From positions 124,001 to 188,000 of the forward strand of contig JBDHUW010000001.1 of assembly GCA_039809345.1 (NCBI GenBank): a DNA stretch of 64,000 nucleotides, written 5' to 3'. Origin of the DNA: JBDHUW01 sp039809345 (GTDB lineage Bacteria > Patescibacteriota > Gracilibacteria > Absconditabacterales > Absconditicoccaceae). The position numbers and the translations under genes are program-made. The notes beneath the pieces are model-generated. The model did no database searches. It saw nothing but the letters and a program-made list of their open reading frames with translations, and was not told where the DNA came from. Positions 32,592 to 43,475 of this stretch are shown here, piece after piece; position 1 is the stretch's first letter, and each line of letters begins with the position of its first letter.

Positions 32592-34013
32592 ATGGCAAAG
32601 AAAGGGTTGACATATATGGTTTTGATTGTTTTGTGTGTTGTGTTGGTGCTGATCATCAAATCAGTGATTTTCATACAAAACGACTTTGTGCCATTGTGAT
32701 ATGATCCGTGAATGTATAGAGCAATCCATCTCGCATATTCGTATATGATCGAGGGTGGAGCGCGATTCTGATCATTGCCATCGTGGATCAAGCATGAACC
32801 ATTGCGATGACTCCTTTCTGTGGTTGGGGAGAGATTGGGAATCGGGATCGATTACCAGTTGGGGCGAGGGTTTATTGCGCTTTCAGTGGGAGTATACCTC
32901 CTTGTACTGAGAAGAAAACTTTCTTATGGGGCGTTTCTCGTTCCGCTTTTTCTTTTTTCAGCTGTGCAGTTTGAGCTGTATTCATACCTGTATTACAAAC
33001 AGCTTTTGGGTATAGGTATGATGTTTTTGGTGTTTGGCTTTTATAGTCAGGCGCATTGGTGGAGGCTGGCAGTAAGTTTATTTTTCCTCGTTTTGTTGCA
33101 TAGACATACGGCGCTGATATCTATCCTTGTGCTATGTTTGGATGTACTCTTGTCAGCGAAAAAATCAGAAATGAAGCGATATGTGAAGTGAGGATTTGTT
33201 GTGATCCCAGCATTGATTGCGATAGTTTTGTATGGTTGACTGATAGAGAGAGTACTAATGCAATTCGTGAAACCACTTTTGACGACCGCATGATGATCTT
33301 GGCAGGCGTGAGATTTTTTGAGTATATGACAATTTTCTATGTTGGCATGGCCATCTCTAGTTTTGGTGTTTGTTGCTTTGGTTTTTTTGAAGACCAAGAT
33401 ACGAAATAAATGGCTCAGGAGCGATGAAGCCAGGCTCGATATAATTTGACTTCTCGTCTGTTTGGTATGGACTATCTTCGGTCTCTTGAACTACAAAAGA
33501 TGATTGGTGTTTTTGGATCTCTTTCTCCTGGCACCAGTAGCGTATATCTTGATGTATCTACGATGACAAAAAAAGAATATCTACAAAGGCGTTGTTGTTG
33601 TCTTTTTTGCACTCTACATCGGTGTGTTTGTGTATCATGTATGGAAAAGAGATGTCTCACGTGTCTCAGGTGAGGAACTCAATGCGATTGCGTCTTTTTG
33701 ACAGACCATTCCAGCAGAATGATATATCATGGTGACGGACAGGAAGCGAACGCCATGGGTAATGTGATACTCTCAGAGAAAACGAATCTCTCCAGGAATG
33801 TCAGACGACAATAGATGGACACAGTGAATGTGGAATGAGTTCCGAGCATGAAATATGTCTACAAGGTGTCAGATGCTGAAGGAGACATATGGTGACAAAA
33901 AGTTGTGGATCATGCAACACAAAACTCAGTTTGATTATCTAGGCGAGGATATTGATTGTATGACAAAAAAAGAGCAATCAGGGATGATTACTCTTTGGGA
34001 ATCTAATTGGTAG
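32592..34013 (+). CDS. Multi-pass membrane protein, GT-C glycosyltransferase-like
   Basis: 473 residues with about ten membrane helices and a C-terminal soluble domain of about 110 residues (SRVSGEELNAIASFGQTIPAE onward). Asp/Glu residues just after the first helix (NDFVPLGYDPGMYRAIHL) resemble the DxD-type loop of GT-C glycosyltransferases and the ArnT/PMT group, but the match is by layout only. If correct it would move sugars from a lipid carrier to surface polymers. It starts 110 bases after the divergent LRR gene start and converges on tyrS. Confidence 0.6.
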
Positions 34014-34023
34014 GTTGTTTGAT

Positions 34024-35307
34024 TTACACCGCCAACACCTTAAAATTCTTTTTCCCCTTTCTAAGCAAAACAGATCCATTGATTGCTTTGCTGACGTCTA
34101 TCGTCAATCATATGTCTTCCACTTTCTCTTCATTTAGGTAGATAGCTCCAGCTTGGATAGACTTTTTGGCATCTCCCCTAGAACCTTCTAGTCCACAGTT
34201 TACAAGTGCGTCAACTATTGACAGATTGTTGGGATCTAGTGTAGAGAGACCGGTCTCTCTACCAACCGCTTCAATTTCCTCTTTTGACATCGCTCTCAAT
34301 GCTTCTAGTTTGTCACCCTCGCCAAACAGAAACTCTGTCACTTTGACAGCAGTTTCCATGGCAACTTTACCATGAATTGTCTCTGTCACATATCTTGCAA
34401 GTTGACCTTGTCCATATCTAGCAGCCATATCTTCACCGTGTTTTTGGACGATGTTGTCAATGTCTTCTAGTGGCAGTAGGGTGAATAGCTTCAAGAATCT
34501 AGCCACGTCTTCATCACTGACATTCATGAAGTACTGGTAGATTTTGAACGGAGTAGTCATTGTTGGGTTTAGCCAAAGTGCGTTTCCTTCAGATTTTCCA
34601 AATTTCTTTCCAGAACTGTCCAATACTAGGGGAGAGGTCACGCCATACGCGTCACCATCTGTCATCTTTTTTATGAGTTCAATTCCTGTCACAATATTCC
34701 CCCATTGATCAGATCCGCTAATCTGAAGTTTGCATCCTTTGTCTTCGTAGAGGCGCACAAAGTCATACCCCTGAAGGAGCATATAACTAAACTCGGTATA
34801 TGAGATAGATTTGTCGGGATCTTCGATTCTCTTTTTCACAGTTTCTTTTGACATCATTTGATTGACCGTAATATGCTTACCAACCTCACGCAAAAATTTG
34901 AGATATGACATATCTTCATAGAAATCTTTGTTGTTGATTACTTCGAATTGGAAATCAGTTCAAGACAATGTTGCAAGGTTTTTCAAAATTCATCCCACTT
35001 GATTTTTAATTGCTTCAACATTTTTATTCAATGTTTCATCATCAAGAAAACTTCTATCAGCATCTTTTCCACTTGGGTCACCAATCATTCCTGTTGCGCC
35101 TCATACAATTAGAATAAGCTTATTGTTTCTTTTCATAAAATTCACAGCATTCATGAATACTACAAAATTTCCTAGATGGAGAGAATTGGCTGTAGGGTCA
35201 CATCAGAAATAGAGTGTTTCGTTGCCCCTGTCATATATGTCAAAAAGTTCTTCACTTGTCGATTGGTACAAAAATCAGCGCTGTGTCAGTTCGTCTTTGA
35301 GATGCAT
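34024..35307 (-). CDS. tyrS: Tyrosyl-tRNA synthetase
   Basis: 427 residues, class I. The HIGH-type motif is in GCDPTANSLHLGN, the tyrosine site in QISGSDQWGN, the KMSKS-type loop is KFGKSEGNALW, and the C-terminal S4 domain ends NGSVLLRKGKKNFKVL. The enzyme charges tRNA-Tyr. Start ATG at 35307 precedes the conserved N-terminus. REP copy 5, the longest palindrome, sits within the coding region before the S4 domain and encodes RETGLS, which fits the local sequence. TyrS length is normal, so the repeat was accepted without damage. Confidence 0.95.
34241..34262. repeat. REP-like palindrome, copy 5 (inside tyrS)
   Basis: Perfect 22-base palindrome around the core AGAGACCGGTCTCT, with GTAG and CTAC at the outer ends. 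GTAG tetranucleotides beside REP hairpins are the known guide for RAYT enzymes. This copy lies in coding sequence. Confidence 0.88.
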
Positions 35308-35386
35308 TGTATCTAACTATGGTATAAATATACAAATTATGTATATATTCGGTATTGAAAAACAATGAAATGTGCTCTCTCAACTT

Positions 35387-36523
35387 CTACTCTTGCATAG
35401 CAAGAAGCATACACGTCAAGGCTTTAACATCTTTTAGGCTCTCCAATACTTTGCCATAGGCTTGCATTACTTCTAGAGAATTGGGGTCATCAAGCTCTGT
35501 GCCAAGTTGGTAGAGATTATTTATCAAACTACTTCATGCTCATGAAAACAGGTTTTTCCTGCTATTTTCATAATAAATCCCCTTTTTGTGGAGCAAGAGA
35601 ATTGTATATAGATTAGTTTTCTTGTCTTTTAGTGTTTGGAGGATTTCAGGAGATATATTATTGCTTGATGCGGCATCTTTTAGTTCTTGATCTAGATATG
35701 CTGTTATTGATTCTGATTTTCATGAAGCGCTAGCTCGAATAGAAAGAGCTTTTTTGCGATGTATAGTAGCAAGATCGATTTCAGAGCACATCAGAATAAA
35801 GTTTTTGTAGGCGTTGAAATCACCCTCTCGATCAGAAAATCTCAATACGTCGCTTTTTTCGATTACATTTTTGATGAGCTCATCGATATTCTTTTCTAGT
35901 CATTTTTTCTCAAGATAGATATTGAGGATTTTGCTTTTTTTCGCTTGAGGCGCGGTTTCTAAGTCTTTGAAAAGTATTCTGTCTTGTTTCTCGATAGGAG
36001 ATTTATTTTGGTGAATCCCGTTTCGAATCGCTATATCAAACGCATCTAAATACTGTGTTCCTATTCAGCAAATCACTTCTGCAAGGAGCGCAACCTCTTC
36101 TTTCATGGTTTCTCAAAGTAATATGGTTTTGAGTTGTTTGCTTATACGTTCTGCATCCTTTTTATATGATCATATTTGTTTATCAATAGTTGCAATTCTT
36201 TTTTGCTTAATCTTTTTGCCTTCAGTATTCTCATCGAGTTTTTGTCTTTGTTTTACAAGGTCATCAATGAGTCACTCAAAAAGCGATAGAGCATTGCGAG
36301 CTTCTAAGATTGATGAAAGCATTCTACTGTTTTCCTCATTGCATTTATATGCAATATAATTTGCAATCTTTTTTGGTAAAGCGAAATAATGGTGCCCCCT
36401 ATTTTCATAGAGGAACATTCATTGATATAGGAGCGATTGTAGCGTTTCTTTTTGGTGAAGAGGAAGCGTTTGTAGATTTGGTAGGTTCTCAAACTCATCT
36501 GGCTTATTTTTTTTTGAAGACAT
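35387..36523 (-). CDS. Helical hypothetical protein
   Basis: 378 residues, mostly charged alpha-helix with coiled-coil stretches (LVKQRQKLDENTEGKKIKQ; KQIGSYKKDAERISKQLK). No signal peptide or membrane helix. It contains cysteine singles only and no enzyme motif that I can see. The few TGA codons read as Gly. It is upstream of tyrS on the same strand with 79 bases between, so may be co-transcribed. No family recognised. Confidence 0.75.
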
Positions 36524-36592
36524 CAAGAATTGTAATTTATCTATAAAACACTATATATTGTGTATTATATTTATTTTTCTTGGTTTGTCAAA

Positions 36593-37291
36593 ATGCACAT
36601 ATCCTACATTTCCATCTTCCCATCTATTTATGATAGCTTCCTTCAGACCTCACTTGTACAAAAAGCAACAGATGCGGGACTACTTAGTATACGTTGCGTG
36701 GATCCTAGAGAGTACTGCACAGATAGGCATCGTCAGATAGATGATGAGATTTATGGATGATGAGCGGGACTATTGATGAAAGCAAGGCCGGTGATTGATG
36801 CTGTAGAGTCAGAAATCGCTAGATTGTGATTAGATGCAAGCTTGCATGATACACGAAAAATTATTTTCGTTTCGCCATCGCAAACTGTATTTACTCAGCA
36901 AGTTGCTAGTGATATATCGAAGGTACAATATCTGATTTTCGTTTCATGACGTTATGAGTGAATCGATTATCGTTTTGAAAAGTATATGGAGAGTACATAT
37001 CCGCATCAATTTTCCAAGATATCTTTGTGAACGTTTGTGACTCTTTGATGAGAACTGCCGAGTATGGTGATGACTGAAGCCATAGTCCGCTTGATACCTT
37101 GAGTCATACATGATGAGGTTAGCCATATGATAGAAAGTTATGCATTGGCAGACGATATGACCACGATTGAATTTCCACAGTACACAAGGCCAGAGGAGGT
37201 CCTTGGCATGAGAGTTCCTGATGTTTTGCTAAGCGGTCATCATCAGAAGATTCAAGAGTGGAGAGATGAGAACCTTACAAAATGTAATTAA
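36593..37291 (+). CDS. trmD: tRNA (guanine-N1)-methyltransferase TrmD
   Basis: 232 residues of the SPOUT knot family. YISIFPSIYDSF at the start, DDEIYGGGAGLLMKARP, then the knot segments FVSGRYEGIDYRFEKY and LGGELPSMVMTEAIVRLIPGV and VPDVLLSGHH. TrmD methylates G37 of tRNAs reading CNN codons and prevents frameshifts. Many of the motif glycines are TGA. It stands alone, divergent from the helical protein, with a terminator after it; usually it neighbours rplS, which here lies at 60.3 kb. Confidence 0.94.
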
Positions 37292-37293
37292 AA

Positions 37294-37327
37294 AAACCTA
37301 GGATAGTTTTCCTAGGTTTGCCCTTTT
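37294..37327. terminator. Bidirectional-looking terminator
   Basis: AAACCTAGG and CCTAGGTTT form a 9-bp stem between the convergent trmD and surface-protein genes. T-runs on both strands are moderate, so it may serve both. Confidence 0.65.
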
Positions 37328-37338
37328 CCAATGATATT

Positions 37339-39033
37339 TTAATACGCTACAGAGAGTGGTAATCACAGAGATTTCAAATAGTATGGTGAGTGAGAGATAA
37401 ATTTGTCTACAATTCCTGGAAACTGCTGAGCATATGATATGTTCTCAATCTTAAATATTCTCTGTCCTGCTGTTGGATTACTTGCAGTATTTACAAATGG
37501 CTGATCAAGAACTATCCTTAACATATATCATTGTCATACTCCAATCACGATTGGTGTGGGGAATGTAATCCTTGTTGTTCTTCCAGCTATCAACTGTCCT
37601 TTCACTGGAGGGTTTCCGGGTCAGAAGAACAGTGTGAACCCTTTTCTGATATCACCGGCTACTTGTGAAGTCGCATTATAATCGATAGATCTAATTGCAA
37701 GAGGGTAGTTTCCTGGATTCATGATTGCCCCATTGAAAATTTCTGTGGCAGTTCCTTCGCTATTTTTTATGAAGAAAGGATGGTTTCATGCTACCAAGTG
37801 ATTGTTAGAAACTTGAAGGTTTGCTGGGATTCAAGTTGTTCTCAAATAGCCTCCTGCTGATATACCAAATACTACGACTCAATTAGATTCACTAAGGAGT
37901 GTTGGGTGGTTATAGGATGTTGCAAGTTTGAGATTTATAAAGTTTGTGTTGTTGTAGAACTTCGTATCAATTGTGTTTACCTTTGCTACTATTTTCAATT
38001 CCATAGATTGTCATTGTTTTAGTATTGGAAAGTTGATATCACCAAATACAACGATGTCATTTAGTCCTGCCGCACTACTCATTCTTTTGTCTTCTAATTC
38101 AGCAATCTTGTCATAAGGTCATCTTTCATAAACTATAGAAATATTGCTAAGTACGCTGCCAGCAATAGCTTTAAACGCACTAGATCATGAACTTTCTATT
38201 TTTAGCAACAAAGACTTTAGCATCATGTCTTGATCTTGTGCCGTGATCACAATTGTTCACAAAACCTTAGATACAGATGGTATAAGAATGTTGTCTGCCT
38301 TATCTCCGTTGAATGAGAGAGAAATAGATCAAGTTCATGAAAACTCAGGAAATGGAATCCGCCCTCCTGTATTGTTGTTGCCTGTGTTATTTGAACCTGT
38401 GTTGTTGCTTCCTGTGTTTGTATTAGAAGGCGTTTCTGAGCAATGCCATCATTCAACAGTATTGCTTGCTCTTCATTCGTTTCCTCTCGACTTCCAGTCG
38501 TGTATTGTGACATTTCAAATAGATTTTACTGATGCTGTCTTGGGAAAAAATCTTTTACAGTATTCTACTTTTCTGTTGTTCCATTGGTTTTCGCTAGCTG
38601 GATTGCTTGGGTCATAGTTGTCTCATCAGGCAATTCCATCAGGATCCGTAGCCCATTTTCCAGTTGCAGGATCGAAATGTTGATTTACTTTCCCAAATCG
38701 CATTGCTATAGCGGGTATCATATTCCCATTTGCGTCTCTTGGGACTGTGTTTGCTTTTGACGGCATAGGACCCTCATATACAATTGTTGTAATTTTTCTA
38801 TCGGTGGGTATTGAGATGATGTCTGTCGATTGTATCGGCTGCCCAATGATTCTTCTAGGTCATGATTGTGGTACTATAGCAATATTAGCATTTGTTTGAG
38901 TAGCACCATTTCTCCCATAGATTGCTCACAAAATAATCATAGCGAAAATAAGTACATAGAAGTGTACTCTTTTGGCTGGTTGTGTGGAGTGCCTGACGAT
39001 ATGTCTAGCTCCTGCTTTGATTTTTTGACGCAT
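37339..39033 (-). CDS. Anchored surface protein sharing a C-terminal domain with the S-layer-like protein
   Basis: 564 residues. A basic N-terminus (MRQKIKAGARHIV) precedes a membrane helix (VLIFAMIILGAIYG), then a soluble part, an Asn/Thr/Gly linker near residue 200 (NTGSNNTGSNNTG) and beta-rich domains. The C-terminus NPTAGQRIFKIENISYAQQF matches NPNAGNRVFQIQNVRYSQTF of the protein at 24309, and the preceding segment also matches (QLIAGRTTRITF and TITAGASTAIAM). The two proteins therefore share a homologous C-terminal domain. A surface role is inferred. Convergent with trmD. Confidence 0.82.
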
Positions 39034-39169
39034 GTGATAATTAAGATGAATATAAAATACATCTCAATGGTAACTACCCGACTCCATTTAGTCAAAGAAT
39101 TGCAATCTAAGGAGAAAATGTGCGATGTTTTTTATTGACATTTGCCGGTAACCACACACAGGATGGGGT

Positions 39170-39922
39170 TTAGTATTTTTCAAACTGTATGTTCTTCCCC
39201 TCTATTCCATGTTCGATCAACTTAGTTTTCACATCATCGACCATCGCAGGATGGCCACACAAAAATACTGAAATGTTCTTTCTTCATAAAAATGCAAGTG
39301 CTGATTCTAGGTCATTTTGTACGTATCAGTCTTGTAGTATTCCTTTTTCGCGAAGTTCGTCAGTTCGACCCTGTGGAAGCGAAGAGTCTGATTCTCTCGA
39401 TAAGAAAAGGCGGTTGTAACTGTTTGTAGGTGATTGTTTGAACAAAGCAACCGTAGACGATAAAACGTGTTGTCCATACCTTTCTCCATAGAGCATGGCA
39501 ATATTTTGCGTTGTAGTCTTTGCAATCAACGAATTGTATATTCAAACCATAGGAGACAAACCACTTCCTACAGATACCAACAAATACTTTTGTTGCTCTC
39601 ATCTATCATACATGTGTCATACTGGTCATTGCAGATGCAAGATATCTCCAACTGAGATTCACTCAGTCAAATATGCTGACATAAACCCTTCGCGAGCTTT
39701 TTTCACCACAAATCAAATTGTTCACTGAGTTTGTAGCTCATCATTGGTAGTCGCGATACTATATGGTTTTTTGAGTGGTTTCCCCAGTCACTCATGAATG
39801 TGATCTGATGCAATCATCATAAATTGTCATTCCTTGAACGAAAATATCTGCTCGGGTTTGCAGCGAACAAATGTGACTTCTTTGGAGGGAGAGTACTCTA
39901 TGTGTGAGATTATTGCTTTCAT
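39170..39922 (-). CDS. Ferredoxin-NADP reductase-family oxidoreductase
   Basis: 250 residues. The FAD-binding part has KKPYSIATTNDELQ (RxYS-type motif altered to PYS) and GDILHLQGPVGHM; the NAD(P) part has LLVSVGSGLSPM, NSLIAKTT, LSRESDSSLPQGR and VFLCGHPAM near the C-terminus. This fits FNR-like flavoproteins that pass electrons between NAD(P)H and a small carrier. Partner genes are not nearby. In a genome poor in metabolism it may supply electrons for reductive biosynthesis or redox balance. Start at the ATG at 39922. Confidence 0.88.
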
Positions 39923-40166
39923 GGTTTGAGTATAATAATAAGCAATCTTGAATCAAACTCAAAAAACCACTTGCATTTCCATTTCGAAAACGTATCATGT
40001 TGGTTACATCCTTCGGGAAAAACATTCAAAAGCCAGTACATATACAGAGTAAAAGCATCCTTCGTCGGTGCTCACTGCTCTTACAAATATGTGCACGTTT
40101 TTTTTTGTCTATAACGTATGGATCAAGATAAAGGAGCGAAAAGGGTAAACAGGTGCCAAATCATAA
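39923..40166. other. Intergenic region before the tRNA cluster
   Basis: 244 bases between the FNR-like gene and tRNA-Phe. No credible gene. It probably holds the promoter for the tRNA-tuf transcript but no clear -35/-10 pair stands out. Confidence 0.4.
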
Positions 40167-40241
40167 GCCGGGGTAGCTCAGTGGTAGAGCAGGGGCCTGA
40201 AAAGCCCTGTGTCGGAAGTTCGATTCTTCTCCCCGGCACCA
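40167..40241 (+). tRNA. tRNA-Phe (anticodon GAA)
   Basis: Acceptor GCCGGGG pairs with CCCCGGC, anticodon loop CTGAAAA gives GAA, T loop TTCGATT. CCA is encoded. First of a three-tRNA cluster before tuf. Confidence 0.95.
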
Positions 40242-40268
40242 TCCTTAAAAAATAGCCACAATATACAA

Positions 40269-40345
40269 CGGGGATTAGCTCAGATGGCTAGAGCGCTTGG
40301 TTTGGGACCAAGAGGCCGCGAGTTCGAGTCCCGCATCCCCGACCA
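40269..40345 (+). tRNA. tRNA-Pro (anticodon TGG)
   Basis: Acceptor CGGGGAT pairs with ATCCCCG, anticodon loop TTTGGGA gives TGG, and CCA is encoded. One A-C mismatch in the T stem. Confidence 0.95.
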
Positions 40346-40367
40346 TTATTACTATGTACTCAATTGC

Positions 40368-40444
40368 GGGCATGTAGCTCAGTTGGTTAGAGCGCGTCTC
40401 TGATAAGGACGAGGTCGATGGTTCAAGTCCATCTATGCCCACCA
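40368..40444 (+). tRNA. tRNA-Ile (anticodon GAT)
   Basis: Acceptor GGGCATG pairs with TATGCCC, anticodon loop CTGATAA gives GAT, and CCA is encoded. It lies 53 bases before tuf. Confidence 0.95.
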
Positions 40445-40497
40445 TTCTAATCTAAAAAACTTAAAAATTGTTATTTATTCTTTTATTATAGTACACT

Positions 40498-41670
40498 ATG
40501 TCAAAGATTCACGTTAATGTAGGTACGATTGGTCACGTTGATCATGGTAAAACAACATTGACTGCTGCTATTACTACAGTAGCTGCAACAAAAGGTTACG
40601 CAAAAGCTCAAGCTTACGGTGAAATTGATAATGCACCAGAAGAAAAGGCAAGAGGTATTACTATCAACACTAGACACGTTGAATATGAAACTGATACAAG
40701 ACACTACGCTCATATCGACTGTCCAGGGCATGCCGACTATGTTAAAAACATGATTGTTGGTGCTGCGCAAATGGATGGTGCTATCTTGGTAGTAGCTGCT
40801 ACTGATGGACCTATGCCTCAAACAAGAGAACACGTGCTTCTTGCTAAGCAAGTAAACGTTCCTCACGTTATGGTATTCTTGAACAAGTGTGATATGGTAG
40901 AAGACGCAGATATGATTGACCTCGTAGAGGAAGAAATCAGAGATCTTCTTACTAAGAACGGATTTGATGGTGCAAATGCTCCAATCGTCAGAGGTTCTGC
41001 ATTGAAGGCGGTAGAAAATCCTACAGACGCTGAAGGTGCTGCTAAATGTATTTGGGATCTTCTAGGTGCGCTAGATTCATACATTCCAAATCCAGTTAGA
41101 GAAACAGAAAAGCCTTTCTTGATGCCAGTTGAAGATGTGTTCTCTATCAAGGGTAGAGGTACTGTGATCACAGGTAGAATTGAAAGAGGATTGTTGAATA
41201 TGAATGATCCAGTAGAAATAGTTGGTCTTCAAGATGATCCTACTGCTTCAGTAGTAACTGGTATTGAAATGTTCCACAAACAACATCCATCAGCAGAAGC
41301 TGGTATGAATGTTGGTCTTCTATTGAGAGGTATTGAAAAAGATCAAGTTGAAAGAGGACAAGTTCTTGCTAAGCCAGGATCTGTGAAACCTCACCAAAAA
41401 TTTGAAGCGGAAATCTACGTTCTTAAAAAAGAAGAAGGTGGAAGACATACTCCATTTATGGCAGGTTACAAGCCTCAGTTCTTCGTAAGAACAACTGATG
41501 TGACTGGTACTGTATCTATGGAAGGAAGAGAAATGATTATGCCTGGTGACAATGCTAAGATCTCAGTAGAACTTATCTACAAGATTGCAATGGAAGAAGG
41601 TCTAAGATTCGCTATCCGTGAGGGTGGTAGAACAGTTGGAGCCGGAGTAATTACGAAGATTCTTGACTAA
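40498..41670 (+). CDS. tuf: Elongation factor Tu
   Basis: 390 residues. P-loop GHVDHGKTTL, DCPGHADYVKNMI, NKCDMVED and SALKA GTPase motifs are all present, with domains 2 and 3 intact. EF-Tu brings aminoacyl-tRNA to the ribosome. No TGA codon occurs even though the protein is glycine-rich; glycine is GGT or GGA. That avoidance is shared with the S-layer-like gene. It heads the S10 operon, after three tRNA genes, and its leader TTATTTATT carries no Shine-Dalgarno site. Confidence 0.98.
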   Translation: MSKIHVNVGTIGHVDHGKTTLTAAITTVAATKGYAKAQAYGEIDNAPEEKARGITINTRHVEYETDTRHYAHIDCPGHADYVKNMIVGAAQMDGAILVVAATDGPMPQTREHVLLAKQVNVPHVMVFLNKCDMVEDADMIDLVEEEIRDLLTKNGFDGANAPIVRGSALKAVENPTDAEGAAKCIWDLLGALDSYIPNPVRETEKPFLMPVEDVFSIKGRGTVITGRIERGLLNMNDPVEIVGLQDDPTASVVTGIEMFHKQHPSAEAGMNVGLLLRGIEKDQVERGQVLAKPGSVKPHQKFEAEIYVLKKEEGGRHTPFMAGYKPQFFVRTTDVTGTVSMEGREMIMPGDNAKISVELIYKIAMEEGLRFAIREGGRTVGAGVITKILD

Positions 41671-41716
41671 TTATATACTTTAGAAGGTACATAGTGGAAT
41701 TGTAAGTAGTTTTATT

Positions 41717-41741
41717 GCTAGGGAGGCGTCGTCTCTCTAGC
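41717..41741 (+). promoter_or_regulatory. Hairpin between tuf and rpsJ
   Basis: GCTAGGGAG and CTCTCTAGC form a 9-bp stem (one G-U) with a 7-base loop. Only CCCTT follows, so a weak terminator or an attenuator before the S10 operon is possible. Confidence 0.45.
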
Positions 41742-41803
41742 CCTTAACTACTATCTACAACCACTATACAGCTCTAAATTTACTATTCACAATGTACTAC
41801 CAT

Positions 41804-42124
41804 ATGGCTGAAGCAATATCACCAAAGTTGAGAATAAAACTTAAAAGCTATGACGTGAAAATGCTAGAAAGTTCAACAAGTAAGATTGTTGGTCTCCTAG
41901 TGAAGTCTTGAGCTACTATGAAAGGACCAATCCCTTTGCCAAAACAAAGGAAACTCTATACTGTTCTTAAATCAAACTTTGTTTACAAGAACGCTAGAGA
42001 ACAATTTGAAAGATCTACGTTTGCTAGATTGATAGATGTTGTTGAGACTGGGCCTAAAACCATAGAATATCTTCAAAATCTCTCTATACCAGTGGGTGTA
42101 TCTGTAGAAGTGAAAGTATTCTAA
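41804..42124 (+). CDS. rpsJ: 30S ribosomal protein uS10
   Basis: 106 residues with KLRIKLKSYD and GATMKGPIPLP at the usual places; the glycine before ATMKGP is TGA. uS10 sits in the 30S head and also takes part in NusB antitermination. First ribosomal gene of the S10 operon, 133 bases after tuf. Start ATG 41804. Confidence 0.96.
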
Positions 42125-42157
42125 TCTCTTTATATTACAATAAGTTTCTTGCGTGTC

Positions 42158-42763
42158 ATGAAAACGAAAAAATGACTCATAGTTAAAAAGAAAGAAATGA
42201 CAAAGCTCTGGGTGAATGATCGCCATACAGCGGTAACGCTTTTGGAAATTGTTCCTCAAGAGGTTGTTAGATATAAAACATCTGAAAAAGATTGATATGA
42301 AGCTGCCGTAATCGGAGTTGGGAAAAAAGAACTCAACAAGGAAAAGGGGCAAAAGCTCTCATACGATCTGGTAAAGGAGTTTTGATGTGATGATTCTTTC
42401 AAAGATGCATTCCCAGCTGGTACTGTGCTTTCTGAATCGTTCCTAGAGGGCGTGCAGGTGGTAGATATCACTGGTGTATCAAAAGGTAAGGGTTTTTCAT
42501 GAGTAATGAAGAGATTCAATACTAAGTGATGACCAAAAACTCACGGTTCTAAGTTCCATAGGCATGTTTGATCATTGGGTAATAGAAAGCCTAGGCGTGT
42601 GCAAAAGTGACACCCTCATGCATGACATATGGGAACTGAAACTATCACGCTTCACAACAGACCTATAGTTGACATCGCTACCCTAGAGGGGAAGCCGTTT
42701 GTTATAGTAAAATGAGCAGTGCCTGGTTCATACAACGGATACATTTCATTGTATGTTTCATAA
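42158..42763 (+). CDS. rplC: 50S ribosomal protein uL3
   Basis: 201 residues. The conserved block KGKGFSGVMKRFNTKGGPKTHGSKFHR and following GNRKPRRVQKGHPHAGHMG carry many TGA glycines, so the standard code would cut the gene into short pieces. uL3 lies near the peptidyl transferase centre and starts 50S assembly. Starts 33 bases after rpsJ. Confidence 0.96.
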
Positions 42764-42802
42764 TATATATATCTTTACGTCACATAATACCATCTACAAT
42801 CG

Positions 42803-43438
42803 ATGAGTTATAGTATATCAATCCATGATGCAAAGTGAAAAGTCGTAGAAAAGAAAGCGCTAAATGCTGCTATCTTTGCTGATGAAAACATCAACGACTC
42901 TCTCATTCACGAATTCTATGTTTTGCAACAAGCAAATGCTCGTATTGCAATAGCACACACTAAGACAAGAGCAGAGGTTTCTGGTTCTGGAAGAAAGCTG
43001 TACAAACAGAAAGGTACAGGTGGAGCTAGAGCTGGTTCGTCTCGTTCGCCAATTAGAAAGCACGGTTGAGTGGCGTTTGGTCCTAGAAATACTGTTAACT
43101 TCACCAAGGATATGCCAAAGAAGATGAGAAAGCTTGCGTTAGCAGGAATACTCACTGTGAAGGCAAAAAATGAACAACTCATTGGTGTGGTTGATAATGC
43201 ATTGGATGCTATCAAAACAAAAGAAGCAATTGCTATGCTTCAAAATATAGGATTGACAAACAAAAAGACATTGATCGTCATTCCTGAAAAAAATGAAATC
43301 ATTGAAAAATCTATGAGAAACATAGCAAGAACAAAAACCATTCAAGCTATGTATGTAAATCCAGTAGATTTGCTTCATTATGATAAGGTTCTTGTGTTTG
43401 CATGAGCTTTGGAAAAATGGGATGCACTGTTTGCTTAA
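42803..43438 (+). CDS. rplD: 50S ribosomal protein uL4
   Basis: 211 residues, with the loop RAEVSGSGRKLYKQKGTGGARAGSSRSP and HGGVAFGPRNTVNF typical of uL4, which lines the exit tunnel and in other bacteria represses its own operon. Four TGA codons fit glycine. Starts 39 bases after rplC. Confidence 0.96.
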
Positions 43439-43475
43439 TCAGATATCTATTTATTAAAACTTCACTTACTACACT

